In this document: positions 22,029 through 32,880 of the stretch, one piece after another
Numbering within the stretch: position 1 is the first letter of the stretch
Layout: each line of letters opens with the position of its first letter
Notes under the pieces: generated by a model
The model's input: only the letters and a program-made list of their open reading frames with translations
The model's database searches: none
What the model was told of the DNA's origin: nothing
Assembly (NCBI GenBank): GCA_003586115.2
Contig: QVOM02000025.1
Span: 82,503,137-82,567,136, forward strand
From: Salvator merianae
Lineage: Eukaryota > Chordata > Lepidosauria > Squamata > Teiidae
Length of the DNA: 64,000 bases
Reading direction: 5' to 3'
Position numbers and translations under genes: made by a program

Positions 22029-22034
22029 AATAAA
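22029..22034 (+). terminator. AATAAA polyadenylation-type hexamer
   Basis: CTAAATAAAGG lies 123 bases after the stop of the candidate terminal exon. A T/G-containing stretch (GGTTTGCTTAATAC) follows. It only has meaning if that exon is real. Confidence 0.25.
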
Positions 22035-22399
22035 GGTTTGCTTAATACAAATGGTCAAAATTTGGATTCTAAAGGGTTCAGAACTCCTTCTTTTGACCCC
22101 CTCCTTTATAACCCTATGTCAGTTAACTGAAGAATTGTAAAATCAACCTCATTCATGCTAGGACTCCTACTGTGGAGTGGGAAGAGTAATTCTCCAAACC
22201 GGTGTAACCTAGTTCACTCCATAACAATGCTTTTTCTGGACCAGGTGTGGTCTCTGTGGAACATGCCTATTGTTCACGTGTGGGAGTTAATGGAAGTGTC
22301 CCATTCCTAAGAGTCCCTATTTTCCTTCTAAATATTATATAAAATGGAAATAATTTTTCTTTGGGAGTACCATGTAGTTTGATTAAGAGTTAGGGGATT

Positions 22400-22510
22400 G
22401 ATGTCTTCAAGGGTAGCCCCATATATAACACACTGTAGTAACCCAGCTGGGAAGCTATCAGGGCATTGAGCAGTGCAGCCAGGTAAGCCTCATCTAGGGG
22501 GAGTCACAGC
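22400..22510 (-). mobile_element. L2-like LINE fragment
   Basis: TCAAGGGTAGCCCCAT...CACTGTAGTAACCCAG aligns with the antisense L2 3' segment at about 40,708-40,790 (TCAAGGGTAGCCCCACG...GCAGTAGTCCAG). It is a short truncated copy. Confidence 0.6.
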
Positions 22511-23136
22511 AAACACCAAAAAGGTTCAGGATGATATTCATTAAATATAAGTCTTAATAATCAGCAAATGTATGAACTTCAAAATGAAGTGCAGCCAAAT
22601 AAAAACCACAGAACGTGTGCAATGTTAAGCACCAACATTAAAGTCTTAGCACACTGGAGAACCGAGACCATATCTATACTTTGACAAAAGTCATAGGAAC
22701 TTGAAGTGGCATAGATATGTCAAGTAGCATACTAGGGCAGCCAATATTCTCTTGTTAATATATCATATGTGTTGGGACAATGTCCAAAGTCTATTAACGG
22801 AAGATCAGCAAGAATCTGGAGATGTGTTTTAAAACTCAGGCTGCGTCTTCACATACTGTAATAAAGTGCTCTCATCATTCCAAGAATCCACCCAGTTGTC
22901 ATTTTTGACAGTAGCAGGCTCCTTTGAGGCAATAGTGCAGGTCATTTTATGGTGCGATCATTCATGGAGGCGCCTCTGTTACAGGGCAGTTTCTTCCCAC
23001 CCATATGGACACACCATGGAAAATGGCATCTCCTCACTCGGAAATGGAGATGAGCATGCCGTGGATGGGAGCGTCTCCCCCTATCTGCCTCAAATGAAGC
23101 TGCCTCCACCATAAGTCAAAAAGACGGAAAGGCCTA

Positions 23137-23292
23137 TCAAATATGAGTTCTGTGACCATCTAAAGGTTGAAACCAGATGCATTTCAACAGACACATTTCT
23201 GGTCCTTCTATTTTATTTTATTCTTAAGGCGCTGTGGAAGACATTACTGTTGAAACGCATTCAACTTGAGAATAAGATGGTCACAGAGCTCA
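23137..23292. mobile_element. Small foldback element, unclassified
   Basis: GAGTTCTGTGACCATCT at the left and AGATGGTCACAGAGCTC at the right are inverted. A second inner pair, GTTGAAACC...CATTTCAACAG and CTGTTGAAACGCATTCAAC, follows. The 156-bp unit has no coding capacity. No target duplication could be assigned. Confidence 0.5.
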
Positions 23293-24715
23293 AATTTCCA
23301 CAGCCTGATCCTCTGCCCTACCATCTGCTTTCCTCTCTATCAACATCCACTTATTTTGCATGCTGTCCTTCCCCTCACTTTGAAACCAGGTTTGGTGTAC
23401 CTTCAGATACAAAGAACATGTCCATAAGATGGTTTATCAGTCAACATAATTTCAGTTCCTTCCCAGAATTTACTTCATTTCTACTTAAAATTTCATCTGT
23501 TCTTCAGTTGACCCGAACTTGGTGCCTAACTGGATGACTTCTGGTCAACCTTACTTTCATATTCTTTTACTTTTATAGCCTATAACAGGTTGACTCAGTA
23601 CTGGTTATAGGGGTTTAGCAGTCACCAGTGGGCTTGTGAAGAACCGGTTTGTTAAAAAATGACCTGCTTAGGGAAGCCAGGGCCTGTTAGGTGCTTCACT
23701 CAACAATCCCAGGCCCTCCACAGCACCTGTAGGAAATGTGGCCTCCGTCATTATACTTCTTTCTGTGGGGGAAGGCACTCATGAGATACCACAGAGAGGG
23801 GTATAATGGTGGTCTCCTCTACAATGGACTCACTTGCTTTAAAGTAGGCTGGCAGGAGTCACAGAGAGCCCAGAGTTGTTGGGTGGAGCACCTGCCTGCA
23901 AACACATTTGGTAAAACTTTAAGATGGAAGAAAGTTACCATTTTTTTAAGTGTCTATCCAATTTATGGCTGAATTTCCATAACACAGTAAAAACACTTTA
24001 ATCAGGCCCTTAGGGCTGCTGGTCTCTATTGGGAATAATGGAAACTGGACTCCCTTGAGATGCCTTTGCTGCATAATGGAGATGCAGTCTGCATCTGGAA
24101 GTGGCCTGAATTTATTTTGCGTATAGATAGATGCAATGTAATTTCTCAAAAGACCAGTAGAGGTCAATAAAGGGAAACTGCGTGACCAACAGGCAAGCGT
24201 ACTGTTATATTGCTGCCATATGTTCTGGTTTATTATAAGAGCTCTGATGGGCAAGGCTATATGGGTGCAAGACACTGAGAAAAAATACCTTCAGGGGGTT
24301 TATAAAGCAGAAGATCTTCAACCTGCCGAAGGATGCAACTATAACTGAAGTGAGCCTAGCTTTTTGCTGGGTGCCCAGGATGCAGAGAAAGCCCCTTGAG
24401 AGCATTTGGCAGGATTCTGAGTTTGGTGTCTAATTTTTATTGTACTCTGTGTTTTTAGTCTCAGCCTGCATTGCTTTAGGCGGCGATCTTGCTTTCCTTG
24501 TTTGGGTACCATCTGAGGCTATGCTTGTGTACTGCTTTGTTATCCCATGATCCCTTGCACCCTGAATCCATCTTGTATGCATTTGAATTTACACAAGGTT
24601 TAAAGGCATTACCACAACCTGAAGATGATGTGTCGCTCCTTGAAGGCTGTCATCTTCATCCACACAACTTGAAGTGTCTGATGCTTTTATTATTATTTTT
24701 TAACTCAAAGTAGCT
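23293..24715. other. No supported feature
   Basis: The frames at 23,250-23,537 and 23,946-24,275 (95 and 109 codons) lack splice signals or recognised motifs. No repeat ends are visible. Confidence 0.4.
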
Positions 24716-25216
24716 TCAGGAGAAAACACAGACATGCTCAGTGTGTGATGATGTCTTCAGGAGCTTCCCACAAATCAGGAGTGGCTCTGAACAGCCATGC
24801 ATCTCCTCTTGAGGCCAACAGATAGATTGTAGTCCAACCTCTCCATACGCCACAAGAAAGCCACCCTGAATGGAAGCGTTGATGGGAACGGGAGCCACCC
24901 AGATGTAGATGATCAGCGCCTGTGTTTACCCAAGTAAAATGATGTGAAAGATCTTCCAAGGGAAATATTTTGTGCTGGTGCTTTGAGAGCCTGAAATGAA
25001 AGTCTGGCCTTTGACAGGACAAATGTTTACATTCAGCATGTGATCCCAGAACACTCCGTCTCTTCCATGTGCGACAGTTTCCTGTCGTGCCTTGTTCGAG
25101 CCCTGTAAAGTCAATGGAACAGAACCACCGCACCAAGACAACAGCCCCCTGTCGATGTGTAAACACCGAGGTGAAGCTCTGGTGTGGATTACTGGGGGCA
25201 AGAAGGGGGAACTCAT
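24716..25216 (-). other. Overlapping open frames, no family recognised
   Basis: Two minus-strand frames of 142 and 96 codons overlap for about 240 bp with a third of 60 codons. The rightmost is preceded on the minus strand by TTCTTGCCCCCAG (about 25,205-25,193), an acceptor-like string, and ends at TTACTTGG|GTAAAC near 24,930, a weak donor. That would make an exon of about 260 bp. Because several frames are open together, none is favoured, and I treat this as unproven. Confidence 0.15.
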
Positions 25217-25333
25217 CCTGATTTACTCTTAACGCATCTGTGCGTGTGTGTTTTTAAAATCATAAGTGTGTTTCTGTTAAGCCAGTCAACAAAACAAGCC
25301 TTTATATTGGTTTGTTTTTGAAGGTACTGGCAG

Positions 25334-25417
25334 AAGTGGATCCAGATGTTTCTATGAATGGTGAACCTGCGACAACCTCAAGTGCTCCTAATCCCTGCTG
25401 TAGTTCACTGGATTTAG
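25334..25417 (+). CDS. Candidate 84-bp symmetrical coding exon, unknown protein
   Basis: TTGGTTTGTTTTTGAAGGTACTGGCAG ends at 25,333 and TTTAG|GTAAGG follows 25,417, a strong donor. With this acceptor the exon is exactly 84 bp, phase 1 in and phase 1 out, so it could be skipped without a frame change. The encoded peptide includes VDPDVSMNGEPATTSS and ends CCSSLDL. An alternative acceptor after GAAG at 25,323 would give 94 bp. The Ser/Pro/Asn-rich peptide resembles a disordered linker. I cannot name the protein. Confidence 0.4.
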
Positions 25418-26195
25418 GTAAGGTCTTGTAGAATTGGCTCTCTCACATACCCCAGCCCGCTTTGGAGGTCATACTACAATTAATGAAAAGCAGACAGATG
25501 ATAAACTGTGATTAGGTGGCTTTTTCCATTTCTAGGAAATGAAAAACACTGAATTTTCAGGGAAAAGTCCTTTCGTAAAGACAAAACTTGGTCGGGAAAG
25601 TTATTGTTGGTGAGGAATGCTGCAATCAAAGACTGGGTTGACATAATGACAGACTTAGGGTCAGCCGGGGGGGTCAGGGCATCTGCAGAGTTCCTTGCCA
25701 GATGTGGAAAATGTCCACCTCAATAGCTGAAAAGTGGCAGCTTCCTGTGCGTGCAGGATAAAACCCTGTGAAGCTGCCCCATGACTCCATGAAGCTGCCC
25801 CATCTGATTCAGCACGGAGGCAAAGTGTGTCAATTGCATCCACCCATGCCAAATCTAAATCTGGAGTCCTGGGTAACCTGCAGTGTATTTGGCCTGACTT
25901 CTGGGACTATTTCAGTTCCCTGGTTGGCTTCCCACACCAAGGAATTTGGCTTCTATGGGTGCAGAATGGCCCAGGTGGTGAGGAGAGCTGCTTTGGGTCT
26001 TCAGCCATTTGATGGGATCCATCTTGCTTCCACTGTGGCAAGAGCTCACTGCAGCATTGATGCTTTGTCTGGGTGGTGCCCAAGTTACCACTGGCTGCTT
26101 TGGTTAGAGAACATGGAAGTTGTAATCCAAACAAGGGCTTTTTTCAGATTTTGGAGAAAGTAAAGGGAAACACCTAAAATTCTCCTCTTACATGC
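25418..26195. other. No supported feature
   Basis: If the preceding exon is real this is intron. The repeated phrase ATGACTCCATGAAGCTGCCCCA at about 25,779-25,815 is a minor local repeat. No transposon ends were recognised. Confidence 0.35.
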
Positions 26196-26280
26196 ATTTT
26201 TGGCCTAACAAAGCCTTTGTTCTCAAGCTCACATGTGGACAAGGCCTCCATTTTCAAGTTTACATTCAGACATGGCCTTC

Positions 26281-26675
26281 ATAAGAACATAACAGGAGTC
26301 CTGCTGGATCAGGCCATGGCCCAACTGATCCAGCATCCTGTTTCACACAGTAGCCCACCAATTGCTTCTGAGCATCTCAAGCAGAAGAAAAAGGCAAAAC
26401 CTTCACCTGCTCTCACATTCCTTGAAAATGGCTTTTAGAGGCATCCTGCCTGTCTCTCCACCCTGGAGGCAGTACCTACGCATCCATTCTAGTATCCGTT
26501 GATACAACTGACCTTCATGAATCTATCCAGTCTGATTGCTGTCACCACCTCTTCTGATAGTGAATTCCATAGACCGATGACCCTCTGGGTGAAAAATACT
26601 TCCCCTTGCGAGTCACAATTCTCTTATCCAACAGCTTCATGCTATAGAGAAAATATTTTTTTTATTCTGAAGCTC
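26281..26675 (-). mobile_element. CR1 LINE 3' end inside the minisatellite
   Basis: The left edge CATAAGAACATAACAGGAGTCCTGCTGG is the antisense CR1 3' terminus, directly joined to the minisatellite. It continues through the CACCACCTCTTCTG segment and fades near 26,675. Confidence 0.75.
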
Positions 26676-26689
26676 GCAAATAGATCCAA

Positions 26690-26851
26690 ACTGACAGTAA
26701 GAGCGATCAGTCAATGGAATAAGCTGCCACAGGACATGGTGAGCTCTCCTTCACTTTGTCTAGGATGGTGTAGTGAATCCTGCATTGAGCAGGGGGTTGG
26801 ACACGATGACCCTGGAGATCCCTTCCAACTCTATGATTCTATGATTCTATG
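26690..26851 (+). mobile_element. CR1 3' end with ATTCTATG tail
   Basis: GGAATAAGCTGCC...GGGTTGGACACGATGACC...CCAACTCTATGATTCTATGATTCTATG is the CR1 3' UTR with its characteristic 8-bp tail repeats. It is in opposite orientation to the CR1 piece immediately to the left, so two CR1 pieces meet head to head inside the minisatellite. Confidence 0.85.
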
Positions 26852-27475
26852 AGAAATGGACAAGGCTTTCATCTTAAGCTCATGCATGAATGTGGTGTTT
26901 GTTCTCAACCATGTGGACATGGCCTTTGTTCTCAAGCTCTCATACGGACTCAAACTCAGAAATGGACAAGCCTTCTTCTTAAGCTCACACATGGACTTGA
27001 CCGTCATGCTCAAGCTCAAATACGGATGCAACCTCCGTTCTCAAACTCGCATATGAATGTGGCTTTTGTTGACAAACTCACATATAGATGTGCAAAAGGT
27101 TCTTTAAAACTTTATTTGAAATTAAAAAAAAGTTTGTTTCCATGCAACCTAAAATCATATCTTTGGGAAACACTTCACTGGATTGTGTTTTGCACAAGAC
27201 AATCAGAAGGGAGGACAAGCAATATAAATAGAAAATGAGAATGTAAACTATGGTGATGCTATTTTCAGCCCTGAAGAAGGAGATGGTAAACCAACATAAA
27301 TTTTTAGAGTGACATAAAATGTCTGAGTTAATTGGTGACTTAAAACTAGTTGCAGAAGATTTCTCATCAAAGTTCTGGACCAAGAGGGGACTGTATGTAC
27401 TCAGACTATGTGTCTGCATTGTTGGTTACCACCATTGTTGGTTGACTGTATAGGCACTTCCATAAGCACCTATGA

Positions 27476-27723
27476 AGTTTTCTTGGCAGAGATACAGAAG
27501 TGGTTTGCCATTGCCCACTTCCAGGGAGAGGCTGGGGATTGAACTGGCAACCCTCTGTTTCCCAGGCAGTTTGCTGCACTACAGAGCTACAGCCACTCAG
27601 GGATTCCATGAGTCTCTCTTTGCAGTTTTCTTGGCAGAGATACAGAAGTGGTTTGCCATTGCCCACTTCCAGGGAGAGGCTGGGGATTGAACTGGCAACC
27701 CTCTGTTTCCCAGGCAGTTTGCT
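27476..27723 (-). repeat. Two identical tandem copies of a SINE segment
   Basis: Bases 27,476-27,575 and 27,624-27,723 are identical over 100 bp by eye, at a 148-bp period. Each is the reverse complement of the tRNA-derived SINE body seen at 44.8-45.5 kb (GCCAAGAAAACT, GGCAATGGCAAACCACTTC, GGTTCAATCCCCAG-like). Perfect identity next to diverged neighbours points to a recent duplication or to a collapsed or expanded assembly. Confidence 0.85.
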
Positions 27724-27831
27724 CTTCTGCTGAGCATTATTAAAGGAAATATAGTATTGGCACTCCTGTTTTCTTTTCACTAAGTATTTTTGGTTGCAGA
27801 AAGAAATTCTTACTTCTTACGGTGGACTGGA

Positions 27832-28127
27832 AAGCAGTGCAAATGCTTGATCGTCACCATGACAGTGGATGGCAAGCAGCTGACCACTTCTATGGTGACC
27901 GGTAGTGCTGCGCAGTGCGCAGGTGCATGCAGGTGTGATTGTGCAGGTGCAGCCATGCGTTTGAAGTGTGAATATAAAGCTGTGGAGCACAAATTATTGC
28001 TTATGGCAACGATCTGTGATCAGGAGCAGCAATATGCTGCTCCTGGTCACAAGGGCCTCTGTGAAATGCGGAAGCACTTTACTAGCGAGTGTTCCTGACA
28101 CTCGCTAGTGCAAAGTGCAAACAGGCC
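27832..28127 (+). mobile_element. Harbinger-like element, truncated at its left end
   Basis: The right end ACTCGCTAGTGCAAAGTGCAAACAGGCCC is intact. The CACCATGACAGTGG motif places it with copies 1 and 5. The left terminal repeat is missing or lost in A/T-rich sequence near 27,790. Confidence 0.65.
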
Positions 28128-28534
28128 CATCATTTGACCAGGCCTGGTACAGAGCAGTGAATGGAAGGACATAGAAAGAGCATCCTAGATAATTTTGTGT
28201 GAGTTATAAGATATCACAGAAACATAATGCCCTTTTTGTCTCCGTGACTAAATGCTGCTATAAGCAGCGTTTGGAGTATTGCCAAATAAGTGTGTTCTAC
28301 TGTAGTACTTAGTACTATCTTGCAAAGTTTTTCCAGAATGCTCCAATTCAAAAACTGCAACAGCACAATCATAACAAGCAGTATGACCACGCACACCAAT
28401 TCAAACAATGGAGCAATACAAAAAGGACAAGAAGAAAAGGTCACTCAATATAATAAAGCAGCCATAAAGGAAAGGTGCTGTTGACTTTACTCAATGCTTG
28501 GTGAGTGCAAAGGTAAATCTATGCAATTTTCTGG

Positions 28535-28645
28535 GCAAAAATACAGAATGGCTTCTTGTTGCCTTCTGGGATTTTTTTGACTTCGCAGTCCTCCTGATAT
28601 CATCTTTTATTTCCTGGTAGTCTCCCATCCAAGTATTGCCAAGGG
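28535..28645 (-). mobile_element. Possible 5S-derived SINE fragment
   Basis: TTTCCTGGTAGTCTCCCATCCAAGTATTGCC is the antisense of the 5S rRNA block GGATGGGAGACC. Only this part is clear. Confidence 0.45.
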
Positions 28646-28912
28646 GAACTCAAATGATGAGTTAAAAAAGGAAACAAATTAATTCCAAATTCAAGAGTCA
28701 CTGAATTGATTAATTCAGTAATAACTAATCATAAATATATACAGTGACATTCAAAATATGATGAAAAGGCTAGACTACAACATTGAAAAATAAAACAGCA
28801 AGGACACCAAATTTTTTTTTTTCTTGTGCAACCAGAAGGGGGCAGCCAATTATGTTCAAAATAATTTGAAGAAGCATTTTTCAAGTAGTAACTAACCTGT
28901 CTTTCTTTAGGA

Positions 28913-29118
28913 CAGAGGTTCTCAGCCTTTTCTTAGCCACTGGTCCCTTTAAGAATCTGAAGAAAGCTAAGGATCCCCTTCTTTAGAAATGTACATAAAT
29001 AAATTCAAAGAAAAATATAGACACAGTGTCATTTTCTATCAAGTCTACACTTCATAGACCTCCTGAGGCCCATCTACAGTCCTCCAAGGGGTGCAAGGAT
29101 TCCAGGTTGAGAACTCTG
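28913..29118. mobile_element. Small hAT-type element with 8-bp duplication
   Basis: The left end CAGAGGTTCTCAGCC and right end GGTTGAGAACTCTG form an inverted repeat beginning with CAG. They are flanked by CTTTAGGA (28,905-28,912) and CTTTAGAA (29,119-29,126), an 8-bp duplication with one change. The end sequence is typical of the widespread vertebrate hAT/Charlie group. It has no coding capacity. Confidence 0.8.
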
Positions 29119-29126
29119 CTTTAGAA

Positions 29127-29707
29127 CAAGCAGTGATTCATGAAGAGCAATAAGCATGTGTTATATACAGTATATTACTACACATTTTCATACCCATCTA
29201 CCTTTCCTGTCCTGCTCCTACCCCCAATTTAACATGCACAGAAATCTGGAAGGCTGATGGACAAGTGATTATTTCAGAGGGGCTTTCGTCCGGAATATCA
29301 CTTCTTAGCATGGTTTTCAGGCAACGTCTGGAGCTGGCCAAAGATAGTCCAGATTCTCATCCCTCCAGAGACACTGACTTGGTAGACTGGGCCTCCACAG
29401 TTTCCTTAACTCACAGTTTCTTATAGATGGTAATAGCTTGTATAACATGATTTTGCATTACCTGATGGCTTGTGCCAACCAAGCCATAGCATTGCATGAG
29501 GAATGACTGTATAAGGAGCCCAAAGACCTATGAAGAGAAAGGCCATCTGTGCACAGCCTTCTCCACTCTACAGAGATGCACACTGGTCTCTTGTTTAACA
29601 CAGTTTTGTAGAGCATGGGTGTGTTCCAATGTGGTCCCCTCATTTAATGCCATCCCAGAAGCTTTCAACCACACAGTTTGACTTCTGCAGTACTAGTGAC
29701 TTAACTG
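29127..29707. other. No supported feature
   Basis: Unique sequence. The frames at 29,458-29,681 have no supporting signal. Confidence 0.4.
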
Positions 29708-29780
29708 CAGCGGCGGCCGGCGGCTTTAAGCCCGGGTGTTCACACCCCATGCAAAGCACGACTGCCACAGCAGGTTGCAC
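29708..29780. mobile_element. hAT-like foldback MITE, half copy
   Basis: CAGCGGCGGCCGGCGGCTTTAAGC...GTGTTCACACCCCATGCAAAGCACG matches the left arm of the 41,400 copy. The sequence then jumps to CAGCAGGTTGC and loses the right arm. This is a one-armed remnant. Confidence 0.7.
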
Positions 29781-30534
29781 AGCAGCCCACATAACAGACA
29801 ATATTAAGCAGTGCATGGATATAAAATGAAATTTCATTTATGCAATTGGCCAATGTCTAACAGAATGAAATCTTTAGCATAGGCAATGCACCGTATATTA
29901 GAACCCCAGCAGGGACATGGAAAGCAGTTTAACATTTGACCAAGGCCCCATCCAGACAGGGGGAATATAGCCCTATTATGGCTGTGCTATGATGAGATTG
30001 CCACACATTATCTGTGGCAATCCCACCACAGCTATGCTATACCCCCCTAAAATGCACCTTAAACTATTTTGGGAAAACCCAACTCTTGCAGTACATTTTC
30101 CTGAAGCAGCGCTATGACTTATTTTGTGGATGGAGATACAGTCTTTGCTGTGGCCACTGAGCATGTGCGGTGTTGGCATGCACACATCCAATATTTTGTG
30201 TTGGTGAAATACCCGGATGTGCATGTCCACTGTGCATATGCAGGGGCTGAAAAGACTGTCGCGCATGTGTGGTGGTCACAGACAGCATGGGCCCTGACGC
30301 TGTCTAGCTAAGAGGCAATGCTTCCAGAGCTTTTCTCCATAATGTTGCCTATTAGCATGATATTCGACTGGCATCTGGAGCTGGCCCAGGTTAGTGCATT
30401 GTTAGTCCAGGCACAGACATGTTCAGCAGCTGCCGCTGGCATAGCTTCTTTGTTTGCCTTTTGCTTCTTTCACCATTTATTTTATGCCTGTTGCTGTTCC
30501 GGTCACTTTGGCTTGCCCGTCATTGCTTCTTCTT
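29781..30534. other. No supported gene; weak palindromic motifs
   Basis: ATAGCCCTATTATGGCTGTGCTAT...CACAGCTATGCTATACCCCCC near 29,967-30,048 is weakly self-complementary and could be another short element, but its ends are not definable. Confidence 0.35.
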
Positions 30535-30845
30535 AGAACATAAGAACATAAGAGGAATCCTGCTGGTCCATCTGGTCCAGCATCCTGTCTCACACCGTGG
30601 CCCACCAATTGCTTCTTAAGCATCCATCGTAGTAGCCATTGATACACCTGTCCTCCATGAATTTGTCTATAAGAATGTAAGAGGAGTTCTGCTGGATCAG
30701 GCCACAGCCCATCTGGTCCAGCATCCGGATTCACACAGTGGCCACCAATTGCTTCTGGGCATTCTCAAGCAGAAAACAAAGGCAAAACTTTCACCTGCTT
30801 TCAGTTCCCTACAGATGGCCTTTAGAGACATCCTGCCTGTCTCTT
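30535..30845 (-). mobile_element. Two adjacent CR1 3' ends
   Basis: Antisense CR1 termini occur at 30,535 (ACATAAGAACATAAGAGG) and again at about 30,670 (AAGAATGTAAGAGGAG). Each is followed by the CCATCTGGTCCAGCATCC phrase. The first copy is only about 130 bp long and the second runs to about 30,845. They arose by insertion next to one another or by duplication. Confidence 0.75.
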
Positions 30846-30867
30846 TCTTGTTGTCATCACATCCACT

Positions 30868-30904
30868 GCCTGCCTGCCTGCCAACCAACCAACCAACCAA
30901 CCAG
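30868..30904. repeat. (CCTG)n then (CCAA)n compound microsatellite
   Basis: Three CCTG units pass directly into five CCAA units. Confidence 0.85.
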
Positions 30905-31129
30905 CTGGCTAGCCACACTCCTATTTGCCCAGATTTTCAAAATACCCTGCTGACTGCAAGAGAGCTGACTTAAACAGGTAGGCTTTCTTTTTAAAGGATG
31001 CATTCACATAGCCTAAAAAGCCTGTTCCCTGAGCACTTAGGGCTTGGCAGGCAAACGGACCTGCCCTCATTCAGCCTACAAGCCATTCCAGATGTGCAGA
31101 AATCTCCCTTGGCATTAACGTATTTCTTA

Positions 31130-31646
31130 ATTTTTTTTATTTTATAATATTAAACTATATACAATAATAAATGAAAATGGACAAACTGAAAGAAAAACAA
31201 AACCCCCTCCACCTCCCCTCCCCTCTTCTTCTAGATGGGTAGATCAGACTTGTGGCTCTTCAACCGTCCTTTATAATTCGTTTCTATCCAGATGTGAGAT
31301 TGCCTTGATTGTTCCATGAATTGCTGGGTTTCCCGTTTGTTGACGGAGATAGGTAACCACTCTTGACCATACTTGTACAGCTGACTGTGATGCTATGTTC
31401 CCCATATATTTCAATTTTATTTCCCCTTATAGAATTAAACATCATTTGTTCACTTATATAAACATACCACTCCTTTAACTTTCTATTTCTCGGGGTTTTC
31501 CAATTTTTGGTTATTACTGACTTCACTGCCATCAGCAATTGTTTAACTATGTACTTGTCCTCTCCAATTATTTGACTATCAAATTTATACAGTAAACGTA
31601 TTTCTTTTGACCCCCTGGTATTAACATAGTCATAGGGGAGTACCAA
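31130..31646 (-). mobile_element. L1 LINE ORF2 C-terminus and 3' UTR
   Basis: On the minus strand the frame ending near 31,284 contains LLMAVKSVITKNWK and RKLKEWYVYISEQM. This matches the L1 ORF2 C-terminal pattern (A.K.IT..WK...P....W). An A/T- and pyrimidine-rich 3' UTR follows to about 31,130. It is 5'-truncated with no catalytic residues. Confidence 0.65.
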
Positions 31647-32672
31647 CTACTCCAAGGACAGATAGTTGGTACTTTCTGTACCAAATATCTGCCCTTGGAG
31701 TAGTTTGGTGGCAAATTCATCCCCTCTCCCCTTGTGTGGAGTGTTGGAGAATGGTGGATGGAGGAGATGAATTAAGGGGTAGATTTCTGCCCATGCCATT
31801 TTCATCCTGGACCCAAAATGGCTGACTTCTGGAGTCATTTCCAGTCTGTCACCAAAACTGCGTGGTTGGAAACCTCACAACTGTGGAATTGTTGTGGATT
31901 TTGGAGGCTGAGATCCCCTACAAGAGGTCACCCATTTGACCATCATGCCTCCCATCTCTGAAGTGGGTCCTGAACCTCCTGGGCTTCAGATGGTTATCTT
32001 CATGGCAGCCTGGATGCTGTCTTAGTGTTCTTTAAAAAAAATGTGTTGAGAAGAGCAATGGCATGTCAGAAGTGGGGTCCTTGTGGCAGAATCAGTTGGG
32101 GCCTTAGTGGTATGACAGCTAGCTGAGGGGAATCCACCTTTGGTCATGCACCAAAGGGTTATGAGTACCAGCGTCACTGCTTCCTGTGAAATAAGGCTAC
32201 TGATCATATGATCCAGTTTTCCAAAGAAAAGTCCTTTCCCTCTCCTGCCTTCGGATTCAGAAATGTTTGAAACTGGGATTACTGGACAGCCAATTGTTCA
32301 GTTTATCTTCTGCAGAAGGTCACAAAGAGATTAACATAGCGCAGATCTTTGGGTTTATTATTTATGAGTTAATGGAAAAACATAAAGAAGCTGACATTCT
32401 TCCTGCTTGTACTTGTTTACAGTATGGGAAGGGTGACATGAAATAGATCAGCATGGGAAAAAGACGGCAAAAATGCTCATAATTCTGCTTACTTGAATAC
32501 TAAGAGACTATTCAGAATCTAAGCTCCCCTGGATCACACTGATCTCCTGAGTACATTTCAGCCAGGTTGTAGCCTTAGCTCCTTACCTTGATAATTGCTC
32601 CCAGATGATTGATTGTATTATTCCCACGTATTGTTTACATAGAACTGCTGGAAGAATTCATCATTTCTCATA
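31647..32672. other. No supported feature
   Basis: Unique sequence. A short inverted pair, CCAACTACTCCAAGG and CCTTGGAGTAG-like, lies near 31,643-31,705. It is too short to call an element. Confidence 0.35.
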
Positions 32673-32880
32673 GGCTGCATTCACGTGTAGCAAATGAAGT
32701 GCCTTGAAAGTGCCTTTAAGACAGTAGTATGTGGCCCTTATGCTTTCTAATCCACCTTTTCTAATCTAGAATGTTCATGAGAATGGGGAGGGGTAGACTG
32801 GCTTGTGAATGATCCCACCTGCAAACTGTCTTGAAGCAGTCTTAAAGCCACCACAGGGTACGTTTAGACATGTGATTCGG
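32673..32880. mobile_element. Short DNA element related to the one at 57.27 kb
   Basis: GGCTGCATTCACGTG at the left and the internal phrase CTAATCCACC...TAGAATGTTCATGAGAA...GGGGAGGGG...AGACTGG are shared with 57,274-57,491. The right end is diverged (GTTTAGACATGTG). Confidence 0.6.

Larger units (their letters stand above)
26200..27095. repeat. Degenerate ~33-bp minisatellite split by CR1
   Basis: Units of the form GTTCTCAAGCTCACAT-TGGACAAGGCCT recur at 26,215-26,280 and, after an interruption of about 570 bp, at 26,848-27,090. Unit length and sequence have drifted (about nine recognisable units). The interruption is CR1 sequence, so the array predates that insertion. Open frames here are periodic artefacts. 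Confidence 0.7.

Noticed and set aside
28214..28444. 76-codon minus frame with a strong hydrophobic segment resembling a membrane micropeptide
   Set aside because: Its first codon is GTG. The first ATG lies inside the hydrophobic segment, and there is no splice or promoter support.
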